Assembly (NCBI RefSeq): GCF_900112185.1
Contig: NZ_FOKP01000020.1
Location: 59,493 to 123,492, forward strand
Origin: Allobosea sp. CRIB-10
GTDB lineage: Bacteria > Pseudomonadota > Alphaproteobacteria > Rhizobiales > Beijerinckiaceae
Direction: 5' to 3'
Length of the DNA stretch: 64,000 bases
The translations under genes were made by a program, and so were the position numbers. A model generated the notes under the pieces. The model searched no databases. It saw nothing but the letters and a program-made list of their open reading frames with translations, and was not told where the DNA came from. Below are positions 50,832-59,297 of the stretch, one piece after another. Each line of letters opens with the position of its first letter. The first letter of the stretch is position 1.

Positions 50832-51494
50832 TCAGTTGCTGGCGGTGATCGTGCCGCTGCGGCCGGTGATGTTGCGGACCTTGGCGCAATAGGTGCGGTT
50901 GGCCCCGCTCATGCGGGTCGCCATATGCCCGCTCTGGTACTTCATGACGGTACGGCAGGTGTCGCCGCCGGCGAGCTTGTAGGCCTGGCCGAGATACTTC
51001 ATGGCATAGCGGGCATTGGTGTCGGCATCGAGCAGGCCGGCGGCACCGCCGCTGTAACCGACGCCGCGCGCCGTCTGATGGCGGATCTGCATCAGCCCGT
51101 AATTGCCGGCATTGGCGGCACGCGGATTGTAACGGCTCTCGATGCGCACCACGGCGTCGGCCAGCGCGAACGGCACGCCATTGGCGGCAGCGTGGCGGGC
51201 GACGAGCTGGCGCAACCCTTCCGAACCGGCCGGCGCGGCCAGCGGCGTGCGCTCGTCCCGGCTCGTCCTCGCGCTCTTGGCCCGCCCCTTGCGGTCGGTC
51301 TTGGCTTCGGCCGTGTCGATCGTCTTCTGCGCGTCCTGACCCTGCTCGGCAGCGGCGGCCTGGCGCCTGATCTCGGCCTCTCGCACGATGAAGGCGCGGG
51401 CGTCGGTCTCGGCGTTCACCTGGGCGGAAGCGGGTTGAAGAAAGGCCAGGCAAATCGCGAAGGCGGCGCAGCCGCTACCGGAGATGTTCATCAT
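50832..51494 (-). CDS. Lytic transglycosylase (SLT domain) with signal peptide
   Basis: Periplasmic peptidoglycan-cleaving enzyme. It has 220 residues: a signal peptide (about 1-24, ends in PASAQ), a charged linker (30-90), then the SLT fold with catalytic Glu119 in RIESRYNP, NYGLMQI (131-137), GLLDADTNARYAMKYL and a C-terminal KYQSGHMATRMSGANRTYC. This resembles the short invasion-associated/conjugation-type SLT proteins. The gene starts at a tandem ATG at 51494. It is divergent from the lipoprotein at 51809, across a 314-bp AT-rich gap. Confidence 0.9.
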   Translation of the reverse strand: MMNISGSGCAAFAICLAFLQPASAQVNAETDARAFIVREAEIRRQAAAAEQGQDAQKTIDTAEAKTDRKGRAKSARTSRDERTPLAAPAGSEGLRQLVARHAAANGVPFALADAVVRIESRYNPRAANAGNYGLMQIRHQTARGVGYSGGAAGLLDADTNARYAMKYLGQAYKLAGGDTCRTVMKYQSGHMATRMSGANRTYCAKVRNITGRSGTITASN

Positions 51495-51808
51495 GCTGGA
51501 GGAGCCTCATCTATCTATTGCACCGCAAAACAGAGCGGCGAAATGATAGATGAATGTGACCACAATCTGGCCGATACGCATGAATTTCATTCAAATTTGG
51601 AAGTAGAACGAATACTTTAGCCTCATTTCGATAGAAGTAATCATCATGTATTGAACGGCGGAACGATTCATCCTCGTCGGCGTTGACGCAGTTATGGTAG
51701 CGGGCCAAATCATCGCCGCAATGCCACCGCAATTGCCGGTCGCAATGCAAGAAAGTCGGCTCCTGCCGAAGCGATACCGGCGGGCACGGCCCGCGAAGGG
51801 GGAATGAG
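51495..51808. promoter_or_regulatory. AT-rich divergent intergenic region with an inverted repeat
   Basis: No convincing gene. TCATCTATC (51507-51515) and GATAGATGA (51545-51553) are a perfect 9-bp inverted repeat just upstream of the transglycosylase start, positioned in its 5' leader. A second short repeat, AATTT-N5-AAATT, lies near 51582-51597. The AT content is unusual for this genome. Promoters for both flanking genes should lie here; none could be pinned down. Confidence 0.4.
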
Positions 51809-52111
51809 ATGAGGAAGTTGATCGCAATGGCGGCCGTCGCGCTGGCGCTCGGCGCCTGCACGCCGCATGAGGAGCGCGTCGGCGGCGGCGCCCTGGTCGG
51901 GGCCGCGACCGGTGCCGTGATCGGCGGGCTCGCCACCGGTCGCGCGGGCGGCGCGCTCGCCGGCGCCGCGATCGGCGGCGTGGGTGGCGCCATCGTCGGC
52001 TCGGCGACCTCGCCCTATCGCCGCGGCGGCTACTATTATGGCGACGGCTACTATGGCGGCTGCCCCTACGGCTACTACCGCGACTACTACGGCCGTCTAT
52101 ATTGCCGCTGA
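51809..52111 (+). CDS. Glycine-zipper outer membrane lipoprotein
   Basis: 100 residues. A signal peptide ends in the lipobox LGAC (acylated Cys17). A glycine-zipper segment follows (GGGALVGAATGAVIGGLATG and AGGALAGAAIGGVGGAIVGS), then a Tyr/Gly-rich tail (YYYGDGYYGG). Such proteins sit in the outer membrane and are often called 17-kDa-antigen-like. No specific role is known. GGGGG precedes the ATG. Confidence 0.88.
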   Translation: MRKLIAMAAVALALGACTPHEERVGGGALVGAATGAVIGGLATGRAGGALAGAAIGGVGGAIVGSATSPYRRGGYYYGDGYYGGCPYGYYRDYYGRLYCR

Positions 52112-52166
52112 GCCGCGCGCATCCTAGGCAAGGGCCATGGCCGGTTCGGCCATGGCGGAGTATGCG

Positions 52167-52913
52167 ATGACGTCGTCTTTCTGGGGGGCTTTGGGCGGCG
52201 GCGGCCTCGGCTTCGCGCTGGGTGGGCCGCTCGGTGCGCTCGTCGGCGCGCTGGCCGGGCATGTCCTGATCGACCGTGAGGGCGCGCTCTTCGGCCCTGC
52301 CCCCAAGCAATTGATCTTCACCACCGGCCTGGTCGCACTCGCCGCCAAGATGGCGCGCGCCGACGGGGTGGTGACGCGCGACGAGATCGCCGCCTTCGAG
52401 CGCATCGTCGAGGTGCCGGAGGAGCAGAAGGCGCAGGTCGAGCGCCTGTTCGACCTCGCCAAGCAGACCAGCGCCGGCTTCGAGGCCTATGCCCAGCAGA
52501 TCGCGGAGGCCTTCCGCGACGAGCCCGCTCTGCTCGAGGACGTGCTCGACGGCCTCTTCCTGATCGCCGCCGCGGACGGCGCGATCCATGAGCGCGAGCA
52601 CGCCTATCTACGCGATGTCGCGACGATCTTCGCCATCGACGAGGCCGGCTTCGCCCGCATCGAGGCGCGCCACTTACGCCGCCGCGACGATCCCTATCTC
52701 GTCCTCGGCGCCACCCGCGAGATGAGCGATGGCGAGCTCAAGCAGCTCCATCGTCGCCTCGTCATTGAGAACCATCCCGATCGCGAGATCGCCCGCGGCC
52801 TGCCGGAAGAGGCCGTCTGCATCGCGACGCGCCGTCTCGCCGCGATCAACGCCGCCTGGGACACGATCGAGAAGGAACGCGGCATCGGCCGCAAGGAGCC
52901 CGAACCGGCGTGA
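52167..52913 (+). CDS. TerB-DnaJ protein (DjlA-like)
   Basis: About 248 residues from the ATG at 52167 (GGAG six bases upstream; ATGs at 52137 and 52152 are alternatives). A glycine-rich membrane-associated N-terminus (GGGGLGFALGGPLGALVGAL) is followed by a TerB helical domain (AAKMARADGVVTRDEIAAFE ... AADGAIHEREHAYL) and a C-terminal J-domain with the HPD motif (NHPDRE), here with Glu after Arg. It resembles DjlA, a membrane-linked DnaK co-chaperone. The GTG of the amidase overlaps its stop by 4 bp. Confidence 0.9.
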   Translation: MTSSFWGALGGGGLGFALGGPLGALVGALAGHVLIDREGALFGPAPKQLIFTTGLVALAAKMARADGVVTRDEIAAFERIVEVPEEQKAQVERLFDLAKQTSAGFEAYAQQIAEAFRDEPALLEDVLDGLFLIAAADGAIHEREHAYLRDVATIFAIDEAGFARIEARHLRRRDDPYLVLGATREMSDGELKQLHRRLVIENHPDREIARGLPEEAVCIATRRLAAINAAWDTIEKERGIGRKEPEPA

Positions 52914-53698
52914 GCCTCACCCTCGCACCCGACAGCCGCTTCGCCGCCAAGGTCTTCCCCTCGCCCAACCATGGCGAGCGCAAGTTCCGCGACGGCGCGA
53001 CGGGGCGTCGCCCCGACACGCTGATCCTGCACTACACCGGCATGGCCGATGCCGGCGAGGCGCTGCAGTGGCTGTGCAACCCGGCCTCGCAGGTCTCCTC
53101 GCATTACTTCGTCTTCGAGAACGGCCATTCCCTCCAGCTCGTGCCGGAGGAGCGCCGCGCCTGGCATGCCGGCGCCTCGCACTGGGCCGGCGAGACCGAT
53201 CTCAACTCGGCCTCGATCGGTATCGAGATCGCCCACCCCGGCCATCCCGCCGGCTTGCCCGATTTTCCCGAAGCGCAGATCGCTGCGACGCTGAACCTCT
53301 GCCGCGACATCTGCGAGCGCTGGCAGATTCCGCCCGAGCGCGTCCTCGCCCATTCCGACATCGCGCCGGGCCGCAAGATCGATCCCGGCGAGAAATTCCC
53401 CTGGCGCCGTTTCGCCGAGGGCGGCGTCGGCCTCTGGATCGAACCGGCGCCGATCAGAGGCGGCCGCTTCTTCGCCCGCGGCGACGCCGGCCCGCCGGTC
53501 GAGGCGCTGCAGGCGATGTTCGCCATGCTCGGCTACGGCGTTTCGGTCGACGGCAGCTATGACGAACGCTTCGAGGCGGTCGTCGCCGCCTTCCAGCGCC
53601 ATTGGCGGCCGGAGAAGGTCGACGGCGTCGCCGACGGCTCGACCATCACCACGCTGCGCGACCTGCTGGCGCTGACGCAGGAAGCGCGGACGGGCTGA
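52910..53698 (+). CDS. N-acetylmuramoyl-L-alanine amidase (AmiD/AmpD-like) with PG-binding domain
   Basis: Zinc amidase cutting the lactyl-L-Ala bond of muropeptides. The 262-residue protein has the Amidase_2 domain with zinc ligands H41 (LHYTG), H148 (AHSDIAPGRKIDPG) and D158, the catalytic Glu near residue 106 (GIEIAHPG), and a C-terminal peptidoglycan-binding domain (about 176-255). No signal peptide is seen, so a cytosolic muropeptide-recycling role like AmpD is possible. The GTG start is coupled to the upstream co-chaperone gene. Confidence 0.92.
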   Translation: MSLTLAPDSRFAAKVFPSPNHGERKFRDGATGRRPDTLILHYTGMADAGEALQWLCNPASQVSSHYFVFENGHSLQLVPEERRAWHAGASHWAGETDLNSASIGIEIAHPGHPAGLPDFPEAQIAATLNLCRDICERWQIPPERVLAHSDIAPGRKIDPGEKFPWRRFAEGGVGLWIEPAPIRGGRFFARGDAGPPVEALQAMFAMLGYGVSVDGSYDERFEAVVAAFQRHWRPEKVDGVADGSTITTLRDLLALTQEARTG

Positions 53699-53712
53699 CC
53701 CGCAGCTCCCTC

Positions 53713-53830
53713 AGCCCTCATCCTGAGGAGCAAGCGCAGCTTGCGTCTCGAAGGATGCTTCAGGAGGCTCGGGAACCATCTGGACCATCCTTCGAGACGC
53801 GCCCTGCGGGCGCTCCTCAGGATGAGGGCT
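53713..53830. repeat. Long palindromic element after the amidase gene
   Basis: A 118-bp element: AGCCCTCATCCTGAGGAGC at the left and its complement at the right, an inner CGTCTCGAAGGATG/CATCCTTCGAGACG stem and small hairpins (AAGCGCAGCTT and GCCCTGCGGGC). It can fold as a four-way junction. It lies between the amidase and the MacA-like gene, both on the plus strand. Confidence 0.86.
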
Positions 53831-53966
53831 GGAGTTCGGCTTTCTCGGCATCCGGCAAGCTTTCCGCAACATTGCAGCGAGTTAACTCGTCTGCATCGCC
53901 TGAATCTGGCATGATGCGCGGCAATGGAAGGCCGGCATTGTCCCCGGCCTCGGAGGGTGAACGGAC

Positions 53967-55634
53967 GTGCGTCTCTGGGCAATCGGTGCGGTCATCGGCG
54001 CAGGCGCGCTGGCGGCCGGCTATTTCGCGCTGCGGCCCACCGGCGGCGCCGCCAACGACACGCCCTACCGCACCGCCGCGATCGATCGCGGCCGGATCAC
54101 CGCCTCGGTCCGCGCCACCGGCACGCTGACCCCGATGACCACCGTCGTGGTCGGCTCGCAGCTCTCCGGCCAGATCGTCGAGATCCTCGCCGACTATAAT
54201 TCGCAGGTGAAGGCCGGCCAGGTCGTCGCCCGCCTCAATAGCGACCAGATCAAGACAAGGCGCGATGCCGCTGCCGCCGATTTGCAGCAGGCCAGGGCCG
54301 ATCTCGTCGTCAAGCGCGCCCAGCTCGACCGGGCCAGGGTGGCGCGGACCAAGGCGAACTCGACCGTCAACGATCTCGAAGCCCAGCGCGACCGCACCCG
54401 TGCCCAGCTCGCCGACGCCAAGCGCACTTTCGATCGCCAGAACGAGTTGTTCACGCGCGGCGCCGGCGCCCAGCAAGCCCTCGACAGCGCCCGCACCCAG
54501 GTCGAGATCCAGACCGCGACCCTCGCCTCGAACGAAGCCCAGATCGCCTCGCTCAAGGCCGAGATCGGCGGGCTCGACGCCGACATCGCTTTGGCGGAGG
54601 GCCAGGTCCAGTCCGGCGAGGCGCTGATCGCCCAGCGCGACGCCAAACTGAAGGACATCCTGATCGATCTCGAACGCACCGAGATCCGCTCGCCGGTCGA
54701 CGGCGTCGTCGTCCAGCGCCAGGTCGATCTCGGCCAGACGGTCGCCGCCTCGCTCTCGGCCCCCGTCCTGTTCCAGATCGCGCAGGACCTGCGCACTATC
54801 GACATCTACGCCAATATCGACGAGGCCGATGTCGGCCGGCTCAAGGTCGACCAGGACGTCTCGTTCAGCGTCAACGCCTATCCGAACCGGACCTTCCAGG
54901 GGAAGGTGCAGATGGTGCGCCTGGGCGCGCAGACCATCCAGAACGTCGTCACCTATACCGGCGTGGTCCGCGTCTCGAATCGTGACCTCGCTTTGCTGCC
55001 GGGCATGACCGCCAATCTCCAGATCGTCACCGACGACCGGCAGGACGTGCTGCGCGTGCCCAATGCGGCCTTGCGCTTCCGCCCGCTCGGGGGGCCGACC
55101 GCCCTGCCCGCCGCCGCGCCGGCCGAGACACAGGCGCGGCGCGGCGGAAGCGGCGGCCGCGCCGCCGGCGCGCTGCGCGAGCGTATCGAGGAGGAGGTGC
55201 AGCCGACCCCGGAGCAGAAGCAGGCGATCGCCGCGATCATGTCCGAGCAGCGCGCCGGCAATCGCCAAGCCATGGCCGGCCTGTCCGAGGAGGAGCGCCG
55301 TGCCGGCTTCCGTACCGCCCGCACCGAACTGCGCACGAAGATCGCCGCCCTGCTCGATCCCGAGCGTCGCGCCAAATTCGAGGCGCTGATGCAGGAGGGC
55401 CGGCCGGCAGCACAGAGCGAGGTCACGCCCGGCCGCGTCTATGTGCTCGACGGCGAGGGCCAGCCCAAGCCGGTCGCGATCCGGCTCGGGCCGAGCGACG
55501 GCGCCTTCACGCAGGTTCTGCCGGCGGCCGGCATCGCCGAGGGCAGCGAGGTCGTGATCGGCGGCGGCCCGCGCAATGCCGAGCCGGCCTCCACCAGCCG
55601 CGGCCCGGCTCCACGCGGCCCAAGACTGTTTTGA
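53967..55634 (+). CDS. macA: MacA-type efflux periplasmic adaptor with an inserted helical domain
   Basis: Membrane-anchored adaptor of a MacB-type exporter. Of 555 residues, 1-22 is an anchor and ~62-90 a lipoyl half (GSQLSGQIVEILADYNSQVK). Then come a long coiled-coil hairpin (~100-235), the other lipoyl half (RSPVDGVVVQRQVDLGQTV), a beta-barrel to ~370 and a membrane-proximal domain (~488-533). Inserted at ~401-477 is a charged all-helical block (EVQPTPEQKQAIAAIMSEQR) resembling the LTPEQ-type Spy/CpxP metal-stress fold. Start is GTG. Confidence 0.88.
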   Translation: MRLWAIGAVIGAGALAAGYFALRPTGGAANDTPYRTAAIDRGRITASVRATGTLTPMTTVVVGSQLSGQIVEILADYNSQVKAGQVVARLNSDQIKTRRDAAAADLQQARADLVVKRAQLDRARVARTKANSTVNDLEAQRDRTRAQLADAKRTFDRQNELFTRGAGAQQALDSARTQVEIQTATLASNEAQIASLKAEIGGLDADIALAEGQVQSGEALIAQRDAKLKDILIDLERTEIRSPVDGVVVQRQVDLGQTVAASLSAPVLFQIAQDLRTIDIYANIDEADVGRLKVDQDVSFSVNAYPNRTFQGKVQMVRLGAQTIQNVVTYTGVVRVSNRDLALLPGMTANLQIVTDDRQDVLRVPNAALRFRPLGGPTALPAAAPAETQARRGGSGGRAAGALRERIEEEVQPTPEQKQAIAAIMSEQRAGNRQAMAGLSEEERRAGFRTARTELRTKIAALLDPERRAKFEALMQEGRPAAQSEVTPGRVYVLDGEGQPKPVAIRLGPSDGAFTQVLPAAGIAEGSEVVIGGGPRNAEPASTSRGPAPRGPRLF

Positions 55635-55644
55635 GGCGGCCGCC

Positions 55645-56394
55645 ATGCCCCTGATCGAGGTGCGCGATCTCTCCCGGGTCTACGATCTCGACTCCGGCCG
55701 CGTCACCGCGCTCGGTGGCGTCTCGCTCGACATCGAGGCGGGCGAGCTCGTCGCGGTGATGGGCCCGTCCGGCTCGGGCAAGTCGACCTTCATGAACCTC
55801 ATCGGCTGCCTCGATCGGCCGACCGGCGGCCATTACCGGCTCGACGGCGTCGCGGTCGAGACGCTCTCCGGCGACGGGCTCGCCGAATTGCGCAACCGCA
55901 AGCTCGGCTTCGTCTTCCAGCAATTCAACCTGCTGCCACGCGTCGACGCCTGCGCCAATGTCGAATTGCCGATGGTCTATGCCGGGCTCGACGGCAAGAC
56001 ACGGCGCGAACGGGCGCTCAATGCCCTCGCCCGTGTCGGCCTCGGCGAACGCGCCCACCACCGGCCGATGCAGCTCTCCGGCGGCCAGCAGCAGCGCGTC
56101 GCCATCGCCCGCGCTCTGGTCAACCAGCCGCGCCTGCTCCTCGCCGACGAGCCGACCGGCGCGCTCGACAGCCGCACGGCGCTGGAAATTCTGGCGCTGT
56201 TCCAGGATCTCAACCGCGAGGGCGTCACCGTCGTGCTGGTGACGCACGACGCCGAGGTCGCTCGCCATGCCCGACGGGTGGTGCGCTTTCGCGACGGCCA
56301 TGTCATCGCCGACGTCAGCCAGGAGCCGGCCGACGCCCGCCTCGCCCTCGCCGCGCACGATACCGCCGCCCCCATGCCGGAGGCCGCAGAATGA
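55645..56394 (+). CDS. MacB-type ABC exporter ATPase subunit
   Basis: 249-residue ATP-binding protein energising the adaptor/permease. Walker A GPSGSGKST, Q-loop FVFQQFNLL, signature LSGGQQQRVAIA, Walker B LLLADEPTGALD and the switch His VTHDAEVARHA are all present. It starts 10 bp after the macA-like stop. In E. coli MacB the ATPase is fused to the permease; here it is a separate gene whose stop overlaps the permease start by 4 bp. Confidence 0.94.
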   Translation: MPLIEVRDLSRVYDLDSGRVTALGGVSLDIEAGELVAVMGPSGSGKSTFMNLIGCLDRPTGGHYRLDGVAVETLSGDGLAELRNRKLGFVFQQFNLLPRVDACANVELPMVYAGLDGKTRRERALNALARVGLGERAHHRPMQLSGGQQQRVAIARALVNQPRLLLADEPTGALDSRTALEILALFQDLNREGVTVVLVTHDAEVARHARRVVRFRDGHVIADVSQEPADARLALAAHDTAAPMPEAAE

Positions 56395-57623
56395 GCCTGC
56401 TCGAAGCGATCCGTTCCGCTCTCTCCGCGATCGGCGCCAATGCGCTGCGCTCGGCGCTGACCATGCTCGGCATCATCATCGGCGTCGCCGCAGTCATCGC
56501 CATGGTCGCGATCGGCTCGGGCGCCCGCGAGCGCGTCGACAGCCAGATCAAGTCGCTCGGCGCCAATCTCGCCATCATCCAGGCCGGCAACGTCACGCAG
56601 GGCGGCGTAAGGCTGGGAGCCGGCGCCTCCTCGACCCTGACCGACGAGGATGCGAAGGCCGTCGCGGCCGAGGTCGAGGATGTAGTCGCTTCCGCCTCGG
56701 TGATCACCACGCGGGCCCAGGCCGTCTATGCCGGCACCAACTGGTCGACGACGATCACCGCGACCGATCTCGATTTCTTCACCGCCCGCGAATGGGGCCT
56801 GGCGGAAGGCCGCCTGTTCGAGCCGGAGGAGCTGCGCCGCGGCGAGATCGTCGCCATCATCGGCCAGACCGTGGCGAGGAACCTGTTCGGCGAGAGCGAT
56901 CCGCTCGGCCAGATGTTCCGCATCCGCAACGTGCCGTTCAAGGTCATCGGCGTGATGGCGGGCAAGGGCCAATCGGCGCTCGGCCAGGACCAGGACGACG
57001 TCATCTTCGTGCCGCTCGACACCGGCCGCCGCCGCATCGTCGGCCGCAACTACGCCCGCGACCGCTCGGTCCAGACCATCATGGTCAAGTTCGCCAGCGA
57101 GCAGGCGATCAATCCCGGCATCGAGCAGACGCGCGCTCTGCTGCGCCAGCGCCACCGCCTGACCGAGGATCAGGAGGACGACTTCATCGTCCGCAACCTC
57201 ACCGAGATCGCCAACACCGCGACCGCCGCGGCCAGCACGCTGTCCTGGCTGCTCGCGGCCGTCGCCGGGGTCTCGCTGCTGGTCGGCGGCATCGGTATCA
57301 TGAACATCATGCTGGTCTCGGTGACCGAGCGCACCCGCGAGATCGGCCTGCGCCTCGCTGTCGGCGCCCGCCAGCGCGACGTGCTCTCGCAGTTCCTGAT
57401 CGAGGCGACGACGCTGGCGACCATCGGCGGCGCCGTCGGCATCGCCCTTGGCATCGGCGCAGCGACCGCGATCGCGCGCTTCGCCGGCTGGCCCTTCGTG
57501 ATCTCGCCGCAGACCATCCTGATCGCGGTCGGCGTCTCCGGGCTGATCGGCGTGTTCTTCGGCTTCTATCCGGCGCGGCAGGCGGCGCGGCTCGACCCGA
57601 TCGAGGCGCTCCGGCGCGAGTGA
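56391..57623 (+). CDS. MacB-type ABC exporter permease subunit
   Basis: 410 residues. An N-terminal transmembrane helix (ALTMLGIIIGVAAVIAMVAI) is followed by a large MacB-type periplasmic domain (~50-270) and three C-terminal helices (LLAAVAGVSLLVGGIGIMNI, ATTLATIGGAVGIALGIGAA, ILIAVGVSGLIGVFFGFYPA) with the family motif TERTREIGLRLAVGAR and ending DPIEALRRE. With the adjacent ATPase and adaptor it should export a lipophilic or peptide substrate through a TolC not encoded here. Confidence 0.94.
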   Translation: MSLLEAIRSALSAIGANALRSALTMLGIIIGVAAVIAMVAIGSGARERVDSQIKSLGANLAIIQAGNVTQGGVRLGAGASSTLTDEDAKAVAAEVEDVVASASVITTRAQAVYAGTNWSTTITATDLDFFTAREWGLAEGRLFEPEELRRGEIVAIIGQTVARNLFGESDPLGQMFRIRNVPFKVIGVMAGKGQSALGQDQDDVIFVPLDTGRRRIVGRNYARDRSVQTIMVKFASEQAINPGIEQTRALLRQRHRLTEDQEDDFIVRNLTEIANTATAAASTLSWLLAAVAGVSLLVGGIGIMNIMLVSVTERTREIGLRLAVGARQRDVLSQFLIEATTLATIGGAVGIALGIGAATAIARFAGWPFVISPQTILIAVGVSGLIGVFFGFYPARQAARLDPIEALRRE

Positions 57624-57701
57624 CACGGCAATCTTCGTTAACCCTTCGGCCCTAGCGTCACCGGACTCACCGATCACCGAGCGAGCGCATAGGGCCAGAC
57701 C

Positions 57702-58658
57702 ATGCCGCTTTCCGACGCCGAAGCCAGACGCCTCTACGACCAGGCCGCGCTGATGGCCTGCATCGGCGCCTGGGAATGCCGGCTCGCCGATACGCAATTG
57801 AGCTGGACCGACGGCATCTATGATTTGTTCGGCCTGCCGCGCGGCTCGCCGATCCCGCGCCGCTCGATCGTCGAGCTCTATCATGACGAGTCGCGCGCCG
57901 AGATGGAGCGCCTGCGCGGCCGGCTGATCGCCTGCGGCCAGGGCTTCGTCATGGACGCCCGCATCTGCACCGCCAGCGGCACCGAGCGCTGGATGCGCCT
58001 GTCCGCCGCCGTGACGCACGAGCATGGCCGGCCGGTCCGCATCCACGGCGCCAAGCAGGACATCACCGGCGAGAAGGACATGTGGATGGGCCTGCGCCGG
58101 CTCGCCTATAGCGACCCACTCACCGGCCTCGCCAATCGCCGCGCCTTCGAGATGCAGCTCTCGGACCTGCGCCGTCACACCGGCGATTCCTGTGCGCTCG
58201 GCCTGCTCGCCATCGTCGATCTCGACAATCTGAAGCCGATCAACGACCGCTTCGGCCATGCCGCCGGCGACGAGTGCCTGCGCCAGCTCGCCATGCGGCT
58301 GGAGACCTCGCTCAGCGACGCCACGATCATCGCCCGCATCGGCGGCGACGAGTTCGGCCTCCTCATCTGCTCCGCCGCCGGCCGGCCCTATCTCCTCCAC
58401 CGGCTCGACCAGGCCCAGAAGGCACTGTCACGCCCGGTCACCTGGCGCGACACGAAGATCGAGGTCAGCGCCTCGATCGGCGCGACCGTCCTCAGACCCG
58501 GCCTGCTGCACGACCCGGAGCGGCGCTTCGCCGAGGCGGATTCGGCCCTCTACGTCGCCAAGGCCGCCGGCCGCAACTGCCTGCGCCTGTTCGGCGATCC
58601 CATCGAGGTGGCGGGGGATGTCGCGATGGTCCGCGCCGGCACCATGCACGTGGTCTGA
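57702..58658 (+). CDS. PAS-GGDEF diguanylate cyclase
   Basis: Makes cyclic di-GMP. The 318-residue protein has a PAS/PAC-like N-terminal half (about 12-125, ending GRPVRIHGAKQDITGEKD) and a GGDEF domain with DPLTGLANRRAF, the Mg-binding DLDNLKPIND and an intact GGDEF (214-218). The RxxD inhibitory I-site expected five residues before GGDEF is absent, so product inhibition may be lacking. No transmembrane segment: cytosolic. Monocistronic, 78 bp after the exporter. Confidence 0.92.
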   Translation: MPLSDAEARRLYDQAALMACIGAWECRLADTQLSWTDGIYDLFGLPRGSPIPRRSIVELYHDESRAEMERLRGRLIACGQGFVMDARICTASGTERWMRLSAAVTHEHGRPVRIHGAKQDITGEKDMWMGLRRLAYSDPLTGLANRRAFEMQLSDLRRHTGDSCALGLLAIVDLDNLKPINDRFGHAAGDECLRQLAMRLETSLSDATIIARIGGDEFGLLICSAAGRPYLLHRLDQAQKALSRPVTWRDTKIEVSASIGATVLRPGLLHDPERRFAEADSALYVAKAAGRNCLRLFGDPIEVAGDVAMVRAGTMHVV

Positions 58659-58695
58659 GAAGAGCTGGCTGGAGCGCCCCGCCGGCCGCTGGCGA

Positions 58696-59148
58696 TCAAT
58701 TGTCGGCCAGGATCCGCCGCAGCCTTGCTGCCGTTTGAGCGACGAAAGAGATTTCGTCCGCGGACGCCATGTGATCGCGAGCATGGATCAATGCCGGGCG
58801 CACGGCTTCGATGGACTTGCCGAAGCGAGCCATCCATGGGTAGCGAGGCACCATCCAGAAATTGAAATGGTGCTTGGTATCCTCGTTATAGAAGTAATAG
58901 ACGGAATCTATACCGACAGCGCTCTGGGCACGCCTGATCTGCTGGATGAGCGGCAGAAATTCCTGGGCCTCGCCACCATCCATCTCGACAAAAGACTTGA
59001 TGTGGCGCCTGGAGGCGACGATCACGAGCCCTGGGACGGGATAAGCGACATCCTGGTGAGCATGAAAGTGATCCGTTTCGCAGAGCGGCCCGCCAGTGAC
59101 CTCCTTCCTGCCAGAGACGATTTCGCAGCTTAGACAGATCACGCCCAT
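58696..59148 (-). CDS. HIT-like protein with altered active-site motif
   Basis: About 150 residues with the HIT (histidine triad) layout: CLSCEI at the start, the core strand YPVPGLVIVASRRHIKSFVE (36-55), helix EFLPLIQQIRRAQSAVGIDS and HHFNFWMVPRYPW. In active HIT hydrolases the motif is HxHxHxx; here it reads H-F-N-F-W (94-98), so the middle (nucleophile) and third His are replaced by Asn and Trp. It may be a catalytically dead nucleotide binder or use another mechanism. It is convergent with the GGDEF gene. Confidence 0.75.
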   Translation of the reverse strand: MGVICLSCEIVSGRKEVTGGPLCETDHFHAHQDVAYPVPGLVIVASRRHIKSFVEMDGGEAQEFLPLIQQIRRAQSAVGIDSVYYFYNEDTKHHFNFWMVPRYPWMARFGKSIEAVRPALIHARDHMASADEISFVAQTAARLRRILADN

Positions 59149-59297
59149 ACCGTGCCAATACCAGTTTTGGTATGCGCAGACACGTCCCCACCCGCCACCT
59201 TACAAAAAAGCGCACCTCTGTCGGAACCTTGCTTGCTGCTTCGTCCTTGGGACGACAGGCCATGATCCAGCCTGCCGACGCAGCAAGGAGCACCGCG

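Noticed and set aside
51544..51621. Plus-strand 25-codon frame in the AT-rich gap
   Set aside because: No ribosome binding site, no hydrophobic or conserved feature; more likely chance in AT-rich DNA.
53817..55646. 609-codon minus-strand open frame opposite the MacA-like gene
   Set aside because: Composition is an Arg/Gly/Asp-rich shadow typical of GC-rich antisense frames; the plus-strand gene has clear domains.
55977..58400. 807-codon minus-strand open frame across the exporter genes and the GGDEF gene
   Set aside because: Spans three well-supported genes on the other strand and shows no motif.
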